The notes below the pieces were generated by a model, which saw only the letters and a program-made list of their open reading frames with translations, did not search any database and was not told the DNA's origin. Shown here in pieces: positions 6,469 to 14,837 of a stretch of 36,090 nucleotides of DNA. Made by a program: the position numbers and the translations under genes. How positions within the stretch are numbered: the first letter of the stretch is position 1; every line of letters begins with the position of its first letter. Source of the DNA: Patescibacteria group bacterium (GTDB lineage Bacteria; Patescibacteriota; Microgenomatia; 2-02-FULL-39-11). The stretch lies in NCBI GenBank assembly GCA_023379265.1, contig JAMCUI010000009.1, positions 1-36,090 of the forward strand. Direction: 5' to 3'.

Positions 6469-6741
6469 ATGACAAAAGCTGATTTAGTAGCTTACGTCGC
6501 AAAGAAAGCCAATCTTACCGCCAAAGCAGCCAAGGATGCAGTCAATGCGGTTTTTGGTGCAGTCTCAGATACCCTTAAAAAAGGTGATAAAGTGGTCGTC
6601 ACAGGTTTTGGTACCTTTATGGTCAGGTCAAGAGCAGCAAGAAAAGGCAGAAACCCGCAGACAGGTGCACCAATCAATATTCCAGCCAGGAAAACACCGG
6701 GATTCACCGCTGGGAAAGCGCTCAAGAAAGTCATCAGATAA
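6469..6741 (+). CDS. hup: DNA-binding protein HU
   Basis: A 90-residue HU/IHF-family nucleoid protein, full length. It starts MTKADLVAYVAKKANLTAKA, the dimerising helices. It has VTGFGTFMVRSRAARKGRNP (DNA-binding arm start), TGAPINIPARKTPGFTAGKA (the conserved arm with the intercalating Pro and closing PxFxxGK motif), and a basic C-terminus. It binds and bends DNA as a dimer. Expression signals are the best in the window: consensus promoter, GGAGGTGA (6451-6458) ten bases before ATG, and a strong terminator. This fits an abundant protein made from a monocistronic mRNA. Confidence 0.97.
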   Translation: MTKADLVAYVAKKANLTAKAAKDAVNAVFGAVSDTLKKGDKVVVTGFGTFMVRSRAARKGRNPQTGAPINIPARKTPGFTAGKALKKVIR

Positions 6742-6762
6742 ATTTGTAAACGTTTATAAAAT

Positions 6763-6807
6763 ATAGAAGAACTCTCCACCAAAAAGGAGGGAGTTCTTCT
6801 ATTTTTT
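6763..6807 (+). terminator. Rho-independent terminator of HU
   Basis: ATAGAAGAACTC (6763-6774) pairs over 12 bp with GAGTTCTTCTAT (6791-6802), followed by a T-run to 6807. The A-rich 5' side also makes it plausible on the reverse strand. Confidence 0.85.
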
Positions 6808-6907
6808 ATGCTGAAAATAGATTCCGATGCGGGAAAAAGCTTATTTTTTGTGGTACTATTATCCACATGAATGCCATCATACGAAGTGAGAAATCGGAAT
6901 TAAATTT

Positions 6908-7888
6908 ATGAAAATTATTACCGTCCAAAAATTGAAAAAACATTTCAAAGTCTACAAGAGGGGAGCAGGTCTGCGCGCCACGCTCAGGTCTTTTCTTTCT
7001 CGTCCCGAGGAGACGGTAAAGGCGGTAGACGGAATATCCTTTGAGATAGAAAAAGGAGAGCTTTTGGGATTTATAGGTCCCAACGGAGCCGGGAAAACTA
7101 CTACTCTCAAATGTCTCTCCGGACTTTTATATCCTACGTCAGGACAGGTGAAGGTTTTGGGATTTACCCCTTTTGACAGGAAACCAGAATACCTGAAAAA
7201 GATAAGCCTTGTCATGGGGCAGAAAAACCAATTATGGTGGGATCTGCCGGCAATTGATACTTTCAGGTTGAATAAGGAAATATATGATATAGAGGACAGT
7301 GACTATGAGAGAAACCTGGCGGAGTTGTCCCAGCTTCTTGAGGTTTCCCATCTAGTTAGTATTCCCGTTCGCAAGCTATCTTTGGGTCAGAGGATGAAGA
7401 TGGAGCTTATCGCCGCCCTCATTCACCGTCCTGAGGTGCTTTTTTTGGATGAACCTACCATTGGTCTTGATGTGGTGATGCAGAAAAACATGAGGGATTT
7501 TATCGCCCAGTATAACAGGCGCTACCAGTCAACAATCCTTCTTACCAGCCATTATATGTCAGACGTAAAGGAATTGTGTAAAAGGGTGATCATTATCGAT
7601 AACGGTAAAATTATCTATGACGGTCAGCTTGACAGGTTGGGCAGAAAATATGCCGATTATAAGACAGTAACCGTAATATTTGAAAAACCCGTTGATGGGA
7701 AAAAATTCCCAGAGATGGGGGAAGTGGTTTCCTTTAAGTTCCCCAAACTGGTATTAAGTGTCCCGAGGAAAATGTCCAAGCATATAGCAGCCAAAATATT
7801 GGAAAATTATCCGGTAGAAGATTTCAATATTGAAGATCCTGAAGTTGAGGATATAGTAAGGAGAGTTTTCAGCGAGAAAAAGGTATGA
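6908..7888 (+). CDS. ABC-2 type exporter, ATP-binding protein
   Basis: A 326-residue nucleotide-binding subunit. Walker A is GPNGAGKT (57-64), signature LSLGQRMKM (~157-165), Walker B VLFLDEPT (177-184) and switch His TSHYMSD (H215). The C-terminal ~90 residues form an accessory domain of the kind found in ABC-2 exporters of the viologen/daunorubicin-resistance type. It powers export through the two permeases encoded immediately downstream; its TGA overlaps the first permease ATG (ATGA). The substrate cannot be read from sequence; a drug, lipid or envelope precursor is possible. Confidence 0.92.
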   Translation: MKIITVQKLKKHFKVYKRGAGLRATLRSFLSRPEETVKAVDGISFEIEKGELLGFIGPNGAGKTTTLKCLSGLLYPTSGQVKVLGFTPFDRKPEYLKKISLVMGQKNQLWWDLPAIDTFRLNKEIYDIEDSDYERNLAELSQLLEVSHLVSIPVRKLSLGQRMKMELIAALIHRPEVLFLDEPTIGLDVVMQKNMRDFIAQYNRRYQSTILLTSHYMSDVKELCKRVIIIDNGKIIYDGQLDRLGRKYADYKTVTVIFEKPVDGKKFPEMGEVVSFKFPKLVLSVPRKMSKHIAAKILENYPVEDFNIEDPEVEDIVRRVFSEKKV

Positions 7889-8685
7889 ATCTCAAAAAAT
7901 ATTGGCTGGTTGCCAGCAATTCACTACAGGAATATTTTGTCTACAGGCTGAATTTTATCCTTTGGCGGGTGAGGGTTGTAGTCTCGATGCTTATCACTTA
8001 TTTCTTGTGGTTTGCGGTGTTTAGTTCCTCAAAGCAGGTATTTGGATATAGCGAAAACCAGATGTTGACATACGTTTTGCTTTTGTCCTTTATGAACAGT
8101 TTGGTACTTTCTACCCAGACTTTCAGAATCGCTGAGGAAATAAATATGGGGACGCTCAGTATGTATCTTATAAGACCGGTCAATTATTTTTCCTATAATC
8201 TTGCCCGCGACTTATCAGACAAAGCGCTGAATGTCATCTTTTCAGTAATAGAATTTATTATCCTTATACTTATCCTGAAGCCTGCAATTATCATACAGAG
8301 CCAGCCTTCTTTCATTTTTTTATTTTTAGGCGCGACAACTTTAGGCGCCATACTTTATTTTGAGATAGGCATCATATTGTCTTCTATTGCATTCTGGTCA
8401 TATGAGACTTGGGCGCCTCGGTTCATATTTTTTATTCTTGTCAGTTTTCTAGCCGGCAATTATTTCCCGCTGGATATATTACCCGGCCCACTATTTCATG
8501 CACTTTCCTATCTGCCTTTCAGCTACCTCATATTTTTTCCTCTAAAGCTTTATCTTGGGGAGGCTTCAGGCGGTTTTATCATTCAAGGTTTTACCGTGGT
8601 AGCTTTATGGATTGTCGGTTTATATTTTTTTATAAATTATCTCTGGGCAAAAGGTTTGAGGGCGTATACATCAGAGGGTCAGTAG
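7885..8685 (+). CDS. ABC-2 family permease subunit 1
   Basis: A 266-residue integral membrane protein with about six hydrophobic helices. Features such as RVRVVVSMLITYFLWFAVF, SMYLIRPVNYFSYNLARDLSD (residues ~90-113) and FPLDILPGPLFHALSYLPF match ABC-2 permeases of the PF06182 (DUF990) kind. The LIRPVN segment recurs in the next gene as LVKPVN, showing that the two permeases are paralogues and probably form a heterodimer. It overlaps the ATPase gene by 4 bp and lies 3 bp before subunit 2. Confidence 0.85.
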   Translation: MNLKKYWLVASNSLQEYFVYRLNFILWRVRVVVSMLITYFLWFAVFSSSKQVFGYSENQMLTYVLLLSFMNSLVLSTQTFRIAEEINMGTLSMYLIRPVNYFSYNLARDLSDKALNVIFSVIEFIILILILKPAIIIQSQPSFIFLFLGATTLGAILYFEIGIILSSIAFWSYETWAPRFIFFILVSFLAGNYFPLDILPGPLFHALSYLPFSYLIFFPLKLYLGEASGGFIIQGFTVVALWIVGLYFFINYLWAKGLRAYTSEGQ

Positions 8686-8688
8686 TAA

Positions 8689-9471
8689 ATGAAAAAATAT
8701 TTCAGGTTGTGGCTAGTTCTTAGCGTCCGGTCTTTTGAAACTTTTTTTGTCTCCAGGATTGGCGCTGCACTTTTTCTCACCGGAAAAATTTTGCGGTTCA
8801 TATTTTATTTGGGTTTTCTTGTGCTTTTGGTGTCAAAGACCAAGCTTCTGGCGGGATACAATCTTTGGCAGGTGGTGCTTTTTTATCTGACATTCAATTT
8901 TATAGACTCAGTGACGCAGATGTTTTTTAGGGATGTATATCGTTTCAGACAGCAGATTATTACAGGTAATTTTGATCTTCTCCTGGTGAAGCCTGTCAAC
9001 AGCCTTTTCAGGGTGCTTTTCGGCGGAACTGATTTTTTGGATTTTATCACTTTATTTCCCTTTGTCATTTTCCTTGTTTATGCTATCGCCCATCTGTCAC
9101 ATGTGACTCCTTTTGGAATTGTCGCTTATATCATTCTATTGGCAAATGCTTTTGTTATTGCATTATCATTCCATATTATGGTGATGGGACTAGCTATACT
9201 TACACAGGAGATAGATCATGCCATTATGATTTACAGAGACTTTACCGGTATGGGAAAGTTGCCGGTTGATATTTATCGGGAGCCATTGAGATCTGCAGTC
9301 ACATTTATAATACCGGTTGGCATCATGATGACTTTTCCGGTAAAATCACTAGTTGGGCTTTTAAGCTTGTGGGGGATTATAACGGCTATTTTGATAGGGT
9401 TAATATTTTTTTTGGGTAGCGTGGTTTTTTGGCGGTATGCCCTAAGCCAATATACTTCGGCATCAAGTTGA
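8689..9471 (+). CDS. ABC-2 family permease subunit 2
   Basis: A 260-residue integral membrane protein of about six helices, paralogous to the preceding permease. RIGAALFLTGKILRFIFYLG sits at the N-terminus and NFDLLLVKPVNSLFRVLFGG at about residues 88-107. IPVGIMMTFPVKSLVGLLS is the late conserved loop and helix of this permease family. It completes a one-ATPase, two-permease exporter operon (6908-9471). Confidence 0.85.
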   Translation: MKKYFRLWLVLSVRSFETFFVSRIGAALFLTGKILRFIFYLGFLVLLVSKTKLLAGYNLWQVVLFYLTFNFIDSVTQMFFRDVYRFRQQIITGNFDLLLVKPVNSLFRVLFGGTDFLDFITLFPFVIFLVYAIAHLSHVTPFGIVAYIILLANAFVIALSFHIMVMGLAILTQEIDHAIMIYRDFTGMGKLPVDIYREPLRSAVTFIIPVGIMMTFPVKSLVGLLSLWGIITAILIGLIFFLGSVVFWRYALSQYTSASS

Positions 9472-9504
9472 ATATGTGAATTATGAATTTAAGAAAAATG
9501 AATT

Positions 9505-10767
9505 ATGGAAAAAGGAAAGAGATTAAATATAGTAATAGGTGTTAGTTCCGGGATTGCCGGTTATAAGGTGGTGGATCTAATCAATATATTAACGAAAGGA
9601 AGAAATATTGAGGTGCATGTATTGATGACAGATAATGCAGTAAAGATGTTTGGGGCGGCGATGTTTGAGAGGGCAACGGGAAATAAAGTCTTCTCAGACA
9701 TCATTTCTTCTGGTTTTGATTACAGAAAAATTCTGGAAGAAAGAAGAGTTGAACATATAAGGTTGGCTGACATGGCTGATGTTTTTGTTGTAGCACCGGC
9801 AACAGCCAATGTCATCGGTAAGATGGCGGGCGGTATCGCTGATGATTTTCTCACGACCACGCTTTTGGCTACAACCGCACCGGTCTTGGTTTGTCCGTCA
9901 ATGAATCCCCACATGTTGGCACATAAGTCAGTAAGGGGAAACTTGAGAAAACTTCAGGATTTAGGCTATATCATCGTGTCTCCAGACAGGGGTCCATTGG
10001 CCTGCGGTTATGAGGGGGCAGGCAGGTTTCCCAGAGTGGAAAAAATAGCCGAGGAAATTTTTGGCATATTAAAATACAGGCAAAAACTTGCAGGAAAAAA
10101 AATAGTAGTGACTGCAGGAGGGACAGCTGAATACATTGATACAGTCCGGGTTATCACAAACCGTGGCAGCGGCAAAATGGGTGCGGCAATTGCCGGTGTC
10201 TGCCGGATACAGGGGGCAGATGTTCTTCTTTTGCGGGCGGGAAATTCCGTGTTGCCCGGCATACCCGTTCCAGAAAGATTATTTGAGACTGCCAAAGATC
10301 TGGAAAACCTCCTGAGAAAATATTCCAGTAAATATGATGTCCTATTTCATACGGCTGCCGTATCGGATTTTATTCCCGAAAAAAAAGTCGGTTATAAACT
10401 TGACAGCAATAAGCCTTTAACTTTGAAAATGGAACCTTCGCCAAAGATACTCCATATGATAAAAAAATGGAACCCATATATTCTTCTTGTGGGGTTTAAG
10501 GCAGTATACGGGATGACAGATGAAGAGATGGTTAAGGAAGGAAAAAAGAAACTTGCACAGTCTGGTTCAGATTTTATAGCCGTGAATGACGTAGGCAGAA
10601 AAGGAGTAGGATTTGGGACAGATACAAACGAAATTATATTGGTTTCGAAAAGGGGTAAAGTAGTAAAAATTCAAAAAGCAGAAAAAAGTGAGGTTGCCCA
10701 AAGACTGGTGAGTGAAATTTTTAGTGACAATGGGGCCAGGCGTATACCCCGTCAGCCGCTAGCTTGA
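9505..10767 (+). CDS. coaBC: Bifunctional CoaBC (phosphopantothenoylcysteine synthetase/decarboxylase)
   Basis: A 420-residue enzyme for two steps of coenzyme A synthesis. The N-terminal CoaC flavoprotein domain has SSGIAGYK (14-21), the catalytic His in VEHIRL (H84), PATANVIGKMAGG (98-110) and VCPSMNPHM. The CoaB domain begins near residue 195 with VTAGGTAEYIDTVRVITNRGSGKMG and carries FHTAAVSDF and KMEPSPKIL. The usual C-terminus is LVSEIF. Here a further ~14 residues (SDNGARRIPRQPLA) extend into the convergent transglycosylase gene, overlapping it by 47 bp. That end looks like read-in after loss of an earlier stop. Confidence 0.95.
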   Translation: MEKGKRLNIVIGVSSGIAGYKVVDLINILTKGRNIEVHVLMTDNAVKMFGAAMFERATGNKVFSDIISSGFDYRKILEERRVEHIRLADMADVFVVAPATANVIGKMAGGIADDFLTTTLLATTAPVLVCPSMNPHMLAHKSVRGNLRKLQDLGYIIVSPDRGPLACGYEGAGRFPRVEKIAEEIFGILKYRQKLAGKKIVVTAGGTAEYIDTVRVITNRGSGKMGAAIAGVCRIQGADVLLLRAGNSVLPGIPVPERLFETAKDLENLLRKYSSKYDVLFHTAAVSDFIPEKKVGYKLDSNKPLTLKMEPSPKILHMIKKWNPYILLVGFKAVYGMTDEEMVKEGKKKLAQSGSDFIAVNDVGRKGVGFGTDTNEIILVSKRGKVVKIQKAEKSEVAQRLVSEIFSDNGARRIPRQPLA

Positions 10768-11278
10768 ACGCCGCAGTTTTTATCGCCTCCTCAGCATTAA
10801 AGCGCAAATTTGGATCAGGGTTGAGATTCATTCTTATTCTCGTTGTTTCCCAGGAGCCGGCTGAGAATTGGTAGAGTCCACCATAGATCCCGTTGTCTGC
10901 TTTCGGATTAAGCCCTGATTCGCACACGGCGATTTTTATAAGAAGATTGCGGTCAATGCTTTCTATATTGCTGTATTTGCTGAAAAGTGAATTGATATCT
11001 GCAGGGAAAGGGTAGATGATGGGAGTGGGTGTGGGGGTAGGGGTAAGCGTAGGCAGTGGAGTGGGTGTGGGGGTCGGAGTCTCAGTGATGACTATATAGT
11101 CTAAATATTTCGCTGAGACTGATGACTGAGGATCTTTTGCGATACCGAGGATTTCGGGAGGAGAGACATGGCCGGAAATATATCTTTCCGATAAAGCCAA
11201 GACAAATAATAATATAAATATTGTCGCCAAAAAAAAGAAAGAAAAAGGGAATGTTAATTTCAGTTTTTTGCCAGACAT
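10721..11278 (-). CDS. Membrane-anchored lytic transglycosylase/Rpf-like protein
   Basis: A 185-residue exported protein. Residues 12-30 are a signal anchor. Residues ~66-88 are a Thr/Pro repeat linker (TPTPTPLPTLTP), visible in DNA as GT-rich low complexity around 11020-11090. The C-terminal domain (~95-185) is a transglycosylase-like fold: IKIAVCESGLNP contains the likely catalytic Glu (E120), followed by YGGLYQFSAGSW and the end WPHCH. Cys119 and Cys184 may form a disulfide, as in resuscitation-promoting factors. It probably trims peptidoglycan outside the membrane. A TATAAT on the minus strand (11291-11296) lies 12 nt before the ATG, back to back with the promoter of the macro-domain gene. 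Confidence 0.85.
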   Translation of the reverse strand: MSGKKLKLTFPFSFFFLATIFILLFVLALSERYISGHVSPPEILGIAKDPQSSVSAKYLDYIVITETPTPTPTPLPTLTPTPTPTPIIYPFPADINSLFSKYSNIESIDRNLLIKIAVCESGLNPKADNGIYGGLYQFSAGSWETTRIRMNLNPDPNLRFNAEEAIKTAAFKLAADGVYAWPHCH

Positions 11279-11318
11279 AAAGATGGTGTGATTATACTAT
11301 ACGTGAGCAAAAATGCAT

Positions 11319-11324
11319 TATAAT
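11319..11324 (+). promoter_or_regulatory. -10 box of the macro-domain gene
   Basis: Consensus TATAAT ending 7 nt before the ATG at 11332. The -35 region is weak. The divergent transglycosylase gene has its own TATAAT on the opposite strand at 11291-11296, so one 53-bp gap serves both directions. Confidence 0.5.
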
Positions 11325-11331
11325 TTTACTT

Positions 11332-11850
11332 ATGTTTCCAAAATTTGAAGCTATAGAAGGAGATATTACAGAAGTAAAGACTGATGCAATCGTAAATGCC
11401 GCCAACACTACACTTTTTGGTGGAGGTGGAGTAGATGGGGCGATACACGCTGCAGCCGGTCCGGGACTTCTGGAGGAATGTAAAACTCTCGGCGGCTGTC
11501 CGACAGGCGATGCAAAGATTACAAAGGGTTACAAACTACCGGCAAGATTTGTCATACATACCGTCGGCCCAGTTTGGAAAGGCGGAGTCAGTCAAGAAGC
11601 GGAGCTACTCAAAAGCTGCTATATCAATTCTCTTTCACTTGCCGATAGGTATGGGATAAAGAGCATAGCTTTTCCTGCAATTGCCACAGGAGCTTTTGGT
11701 TTCCCCAAGGAGGAAGCGGCACAAATCGCTGTAGGTGCTGTTAGGGAATATTTGCCTAATTCCCACATAGGAAAAGTCGTTTTTGTACTCCATGGTCATG
11801 AGGATTATATTATTTATAGCAGGTTGATATCGGATATAGGCGATATATGA
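11332..11850 (+). CDS. Macro-domain ADP-ribose-binding hydrolase
   Basis: A 172-residue stand-alone macro domain. [24 protein letters not shown] (residues ~20-43) is the ADP-ribose-binding loop, with the Asn and Asp typical of YmdB/MacroD-type hydrolases. [11 protein letters not shown] and [19 protein letters not shown] form the second and third conserved loops. Such enzymes remove ADP-ribose from proteins or hydrolyse O-acetyl-ADP-ribose. It is predicted to be leaderless and monocistronic. Confidence 0.93.
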   Translation: MFPKFEAIEGDITEVKTDAIVNAANTTLFGGGGVDGAIHAAAGPGLLEECKTLGGCPTGDAKITKGYKLPARFVIHTVGPVWKGGVSQEAELLKSCYINSLSLADRYGIKSIAFPAIATGAFGFPKEEAAQIAVGAVREYLPNSHIGKVVFVLHGHEDYIIYSRLISDIGDI

Positions 11851-11881
11851 CCGGTCATCCAAAATTCATAAACCTGTAGTA

Positions 11882-11887
11882 TATAAT
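11882..11887 (+). promoter_or_regulatory. -10 box of the second ABC exporter
   Basis: Consensus TATAAT with exactly 6 nt before the ATG at 11894, the same distance as from the rnpB -10 box to its first base. The first transcribed base should be the A of the start codon. No good -35 is seen. Confidence 0.55.
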
Positions 11888-11893
11888 GAGCTT

Positions 11894-12616
11894 ATGGAGA
11901 AGACTAGGGAGAACCGTAAAATCGCGATAAAGATTAGTCATCTTACGAAAAAATTCGGCAGTCTAGCTGCGGTAGTGGATGTAAATCTGGAGATAAAAAG
12001 CGGAGAAATTTTTTCCCTTATCGGACCAAACGGTGCGGGCAAAACTACACTTATGAAATGTCTTGTAGGACTTCTTTCTCCTGATGGGGGCATGTGTAAT
12101 ATATTGGGTGTTGATGTGTATAGAGACTCACTTGAGGCAAAAAAACTTTTTGCTTACGTACCAGACGATCCGGTCGCATACGGATATCTTAGCGGAATGG
12201 AGTTTTTGGCGCTGTCAGGAAATCTGCGCGGGATATCTCCTCCCAGTAAACTGAAAAAAAGAATAGATGAGCTTATAAAGTATTTCCCACTGGAAGATAT
12301 TATCTTAAGACCCATGTCGTCATATTCTCGTGGCAACAGGCAAAAATTGGCATTTCTTTCAGCAATTCTTTCTTCACCCCCGGTACTTTTTATAGACGAG
12401 CCAATTGCCGGTTTGGATCCGGAAAGCATTTTGACTTTCGGCCGGGTTCTGAAAAATTATTCATCCGCAGGCAATACCGTATTTTTTATCAGCCACTCCC
12501 TGTCTTTTGCTAAAGATTTTGCCGATAAAGTCTCTCTTATGAAGGAAGGCGGTATTGTCAAGACCTCATTCATGAAGGATGTCAGATCTCTTGAGGATTT
12601 TTCCGGAATCAGGTGA
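11894..12616 (+). CDS. ABC transporter ATP-binding protein
   Basis: A 240-residue nucleotide-binding subunit: Walker A GPNGAGKT (44-51), signature YSRGNRQKL (144-152), Walker B VLFIDEPIAGLD (164-175) and switch His ISHSL (H201). The signature SRGNRQ departs from the usual SGGQ/SLGQ, as in some ABC-2 exporter ATPases. It is translationally coupled to the permease gene by a GTGA overlap. Together they form a two-gene exporter with unknown substrate. Confidence 0.92.
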   Translation: MEKTRENRKIAIKISHLTKKFGSLAAVVDVNLEIKSGEIFSLIGPNGAGKTTLMKCLVGLLSPDGGMCNILGVDVYRDSLEAKKLFAYVPDDPVAYGYLSGMEFLALSGNLRGISPPSKLKKRIDELIKYFPLEDIILRPMSSYSRGNRQKLAFLSAILSSPPVLFIDEPIAGLDPESILTFGRVLKNYSSAGNTVFFISHSLSFAKDFADKVSLMKEGGIVKTSFMKDVRSLEDFSGIR

Positions 12617-14238
12617 CAAAAAACATGAATTTATTTTATTTTCTAGAGTCGGATTTAGCAAAGATAAGACGGTGGTTTGCGACTGAGACTGCAAGCAAGT
12701 TTATAGTACTTTCAGGATTCTTGCTTTTATTTTTTTCCATTGCCTTTTTCCTTTATAAATTCAGCCTTCTTTTTTTTAATGACCTTTTCTCATACGGACC
12801 TTACGGGATAGCAACAGTACATTATATTTTCCATGCTTCTTTTATTCTCCTTTTGTGGTTTGCGGCAGGCAGCAGTCTTGCGGCTACAGGCGCGTTTCTT
12901 ATATCCTCCAATCCGGACAGGGATTTCCTTCTCACAAGTCCTATTTCTTCCGGCCTTATTACCACCTGGTATTTTATCCGTACGACATTGATGAATATGA
13001 TTCTATTGGCATTTATACTGGTTCCGGTAGCATTGTCATTTACCCAGGTTTTCGCTTCCGGTGCTAAGTGGATATATGCATTCAGGTTTGCAGTCGTGCT
13101 TTTTTCTCTGGTTTTTATATCAGGAGCGGTAGGGAGCCTGGGAGCATATTTCCTGGCGGCAAAAATAAAAGGGAAAGAGTCTTTTATTGGAGTTTTGTGG
13201 ATTGTGTTGTTTCTTCTAATATCATATATTTTAGCCCAGCTTATTTTTCCCCAGACTTTGCACTTGTTGTATGAATCCAGCCCGTCGCAGTTTGAGAGTG
13301 TTTACAATAGTTTGCCGTTGGTTTCGATGCCTTTACCTACACGGTTATTTGCCGATGTGTTTGTCAATGGCAGTATATCCTCATCCTTACTTCTGATTTT
13401 GCTTTCAATTTTTGGTGCAGCCGGGACAGTATATTTTGAGTCATCCGTAGTAGAGACGCTCCTTAGGGTGATCAGGGGCAAATCAAATATTTCCGGTTTC
13501 TTAGGAAACGGAGAAAATTCCCATATAGGATTTATGTCGTCAAAATACCCTCTTGTGCTAAAAGACTGGTATTCCGTCATACGGGTGCCTTCAGAATCAG
13601 GATATGCAGTTTTCCTTTTTGCCGTTATGGCATTTTTCTTTATACTCCTAAATCGGGCAACATCAGCAGGTTTTATAAATAGGCGATTTACGGTAGACCT
13701 TATTCTTTTTACTTTTGCCTGGCTTATCTTTTTCTCATCGACCTATTTTCTGCGTCTTGTCTTTCCTCTTATGGCCAGGGAAGGTGATGCGCGCTGGTTT
13801 TTGTTTACCGCCCCCGTGTCATTAAGGAAAATTCTTCATTCAAAGCTTGCCTTTGGAATAATATTGTCTTTGCCGCTTATTCTTATCTCAGCCGTTCTTT
13901 GGTTGACTTTCCCATATGCACAGGGAAATGTTATTCTCTTATCGGTTTTCAGTTCTTTATGCATTTTTATCCTGTTAAAGGTCCAGGTGCTGTTGGGTAG
14001 TATATTACCCAACTTTTCAGAAGGGAATGATCCAGAGAAGGTGAGTACAAGCATGATGGGGATTGTGACGCTTTTTGTCTCAATTGCCGCGGCATTTGCG
14101 ATGGTTTATTTATTGTCAGGGATATTAAAGGGGAATATTGTTGTGTATACCAAATTTTTATTTTTACTAGTTGCAGTTGTCATCTTGTTTATTTCTTTTC
14201 TATATGTCCTTTCTCTAAGACTGCTTTCCCGTTCTTAG
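12613..14238 (+). CDS. ABC exporter membrane protein (large permease)
   Basis: A protein of up to 541 residues with roughly 12 hydrophobic segments, about twice the size of a single ABC-2 permease and probably a fused pair of six-helix halves. The N-terminal cytosolic stretch DLAKIRRWFATETASKF and the central LVLKDWYSVIRVPSESGY loop resemble large ABC-2-like permeases that pair with one ATPase. The start may be GTG at 12613 (overlapping the ATPase stop) or ATG at 12625. It ends 11 bp from a convergent gene. Confidence 0.82.
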   Translation: MTKNMNLFYFLESDLAKIRRWFATETASKFIVLSGFLLLFFSIAFFLYKFSLLFFNDLFSYGPYGIATVHYIFHASFILLLWFAAGSSLAATGAFLISSNPDRDFLLTSPISSGLITTWYFIRTTLMNMILLAFILVPVALSFTQVFASGAKWIYAFRFAVVLFSLVFISGAVGSLGAYFLAAKIKGKESFIGVLWIVLFLLISYILAQLIFPQTLHLLYESSPSQFESVYNSLPLVSMPLPTRLFADVFVNGSISSSLLLILLSIFGAAGTVYFESSVVETLLRVIRGKSNISGFLGNGENSHIGFMSSKYPLVLKDWYSVIRVPSESGYAVFLFAVMAFFFILLNRATSAGFINRRFTVDLILFTFAWLIFFSSTYFLRLVFPLMAREGDARWFLFTAPVSLRKILHSKLAFGIILSLPLILISAVLWLTFPYAQGNVILLSVFSSLCIFILLKVQVLLGSILPNFSEGNDPEKVSTSMMGIVTLFVSIAAAFAMVYLLSGILKGNIVVYTKFLFLLVAVVILFISFLYVLSLRLLSRS

Positions 14239-14249
14239 GGAAGATGTGG

Positions 14250-14741
14250 CTATTTTTCCCCGAATAAATTATTGGGAATTACTGCTTTGATAAGATTTTT
14301 TTCGATACTGTTTACGTAAATATTGTCGGGATTGGTAGAAGCAAAAGATGCTGTGGCGGATTTTATGAAAAGTTGTGCCACCTGCGCGTCCTCCTGACTT
14401 TTTGTGAAATACAAAAATATATACGTCTGGCTGCTTTTGTCGATAGCTACTACTTTTAACCCCAACTCTTTTGCTTCTTTGCGGTTTTCCATAAAATCAA
14501 TATACTCCCGTATTTGCTTATGCTTGTGATGACGCAGATTTCCCTGAAATAATAGCGAAAAAGGGAAAAAGCGCGTGATAAACGGTATAAGTTTTATGAA
14601 AAGGAGGATTAAGGAAAGTCCGAGTACAAGGAAAAACTCTTCCCAGAAAAAGCTGTACATTTTTTTCTTGTCCTTTTTCTTTTCTTCCTGTATTTCTCTT
14701 AATCTTTTGGCTAGTGACTGAAATGATAAGAAAGGGTCCAT
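14250..14741 (-). CDS. Hypothetical membrane-anchored protein
   Basis: A 163-residue protein with a charged, Lys-rich N-terminus (RLREIQEEKKKDKKKMYSF), one or two membrane helices (~34-65, EEFFLVLGLSLILLFIKLIP and the following PFSLLF segment), and a soluble C-terminal domain of ~95 residues with alternating strands and helices (LKVVAIDKSSQTYIFLYF, QVAQLFIKSATASF). I do not recognise it. The minus-strand -10 TATACT (14748-14753) is 6 nt from the ATG, so it is predicted leaderless. It shares a divergent promoter region with the acyltransferase gene. Confidence 0.65.
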   Translation of the reverse strand: MDPFLSFQSLAKRLREIQEEKKKDKKKMYSFFWEEFFLVLGLSLILLFIKLIPFITRFFPFSLLFQGNLRHHKHKQIREYIDFMENRKEAKELGLKVVAIDKSSQTYIFLYFTKSQEDAQVAQLFIKSATASFASTNPDNIYVNSIEKNLIKAVIPNNLFGEK

Positions 14742-14837
14742 ATGATAAGTATATATGTTATTTGTACCAAAACTACATACACACGCAAATGGTCTTATTA
14801 ACTACATCACTATTTAAGTTATAATTGCAATATCTTT

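Noticed and set aside
11020-11090. GT-rich low-complexity DNA as a mobile or microsatellite repeat
   Set aside because: It is simply the codon pattern of a Thr/Pro linker in the transglycosylase-like protein.
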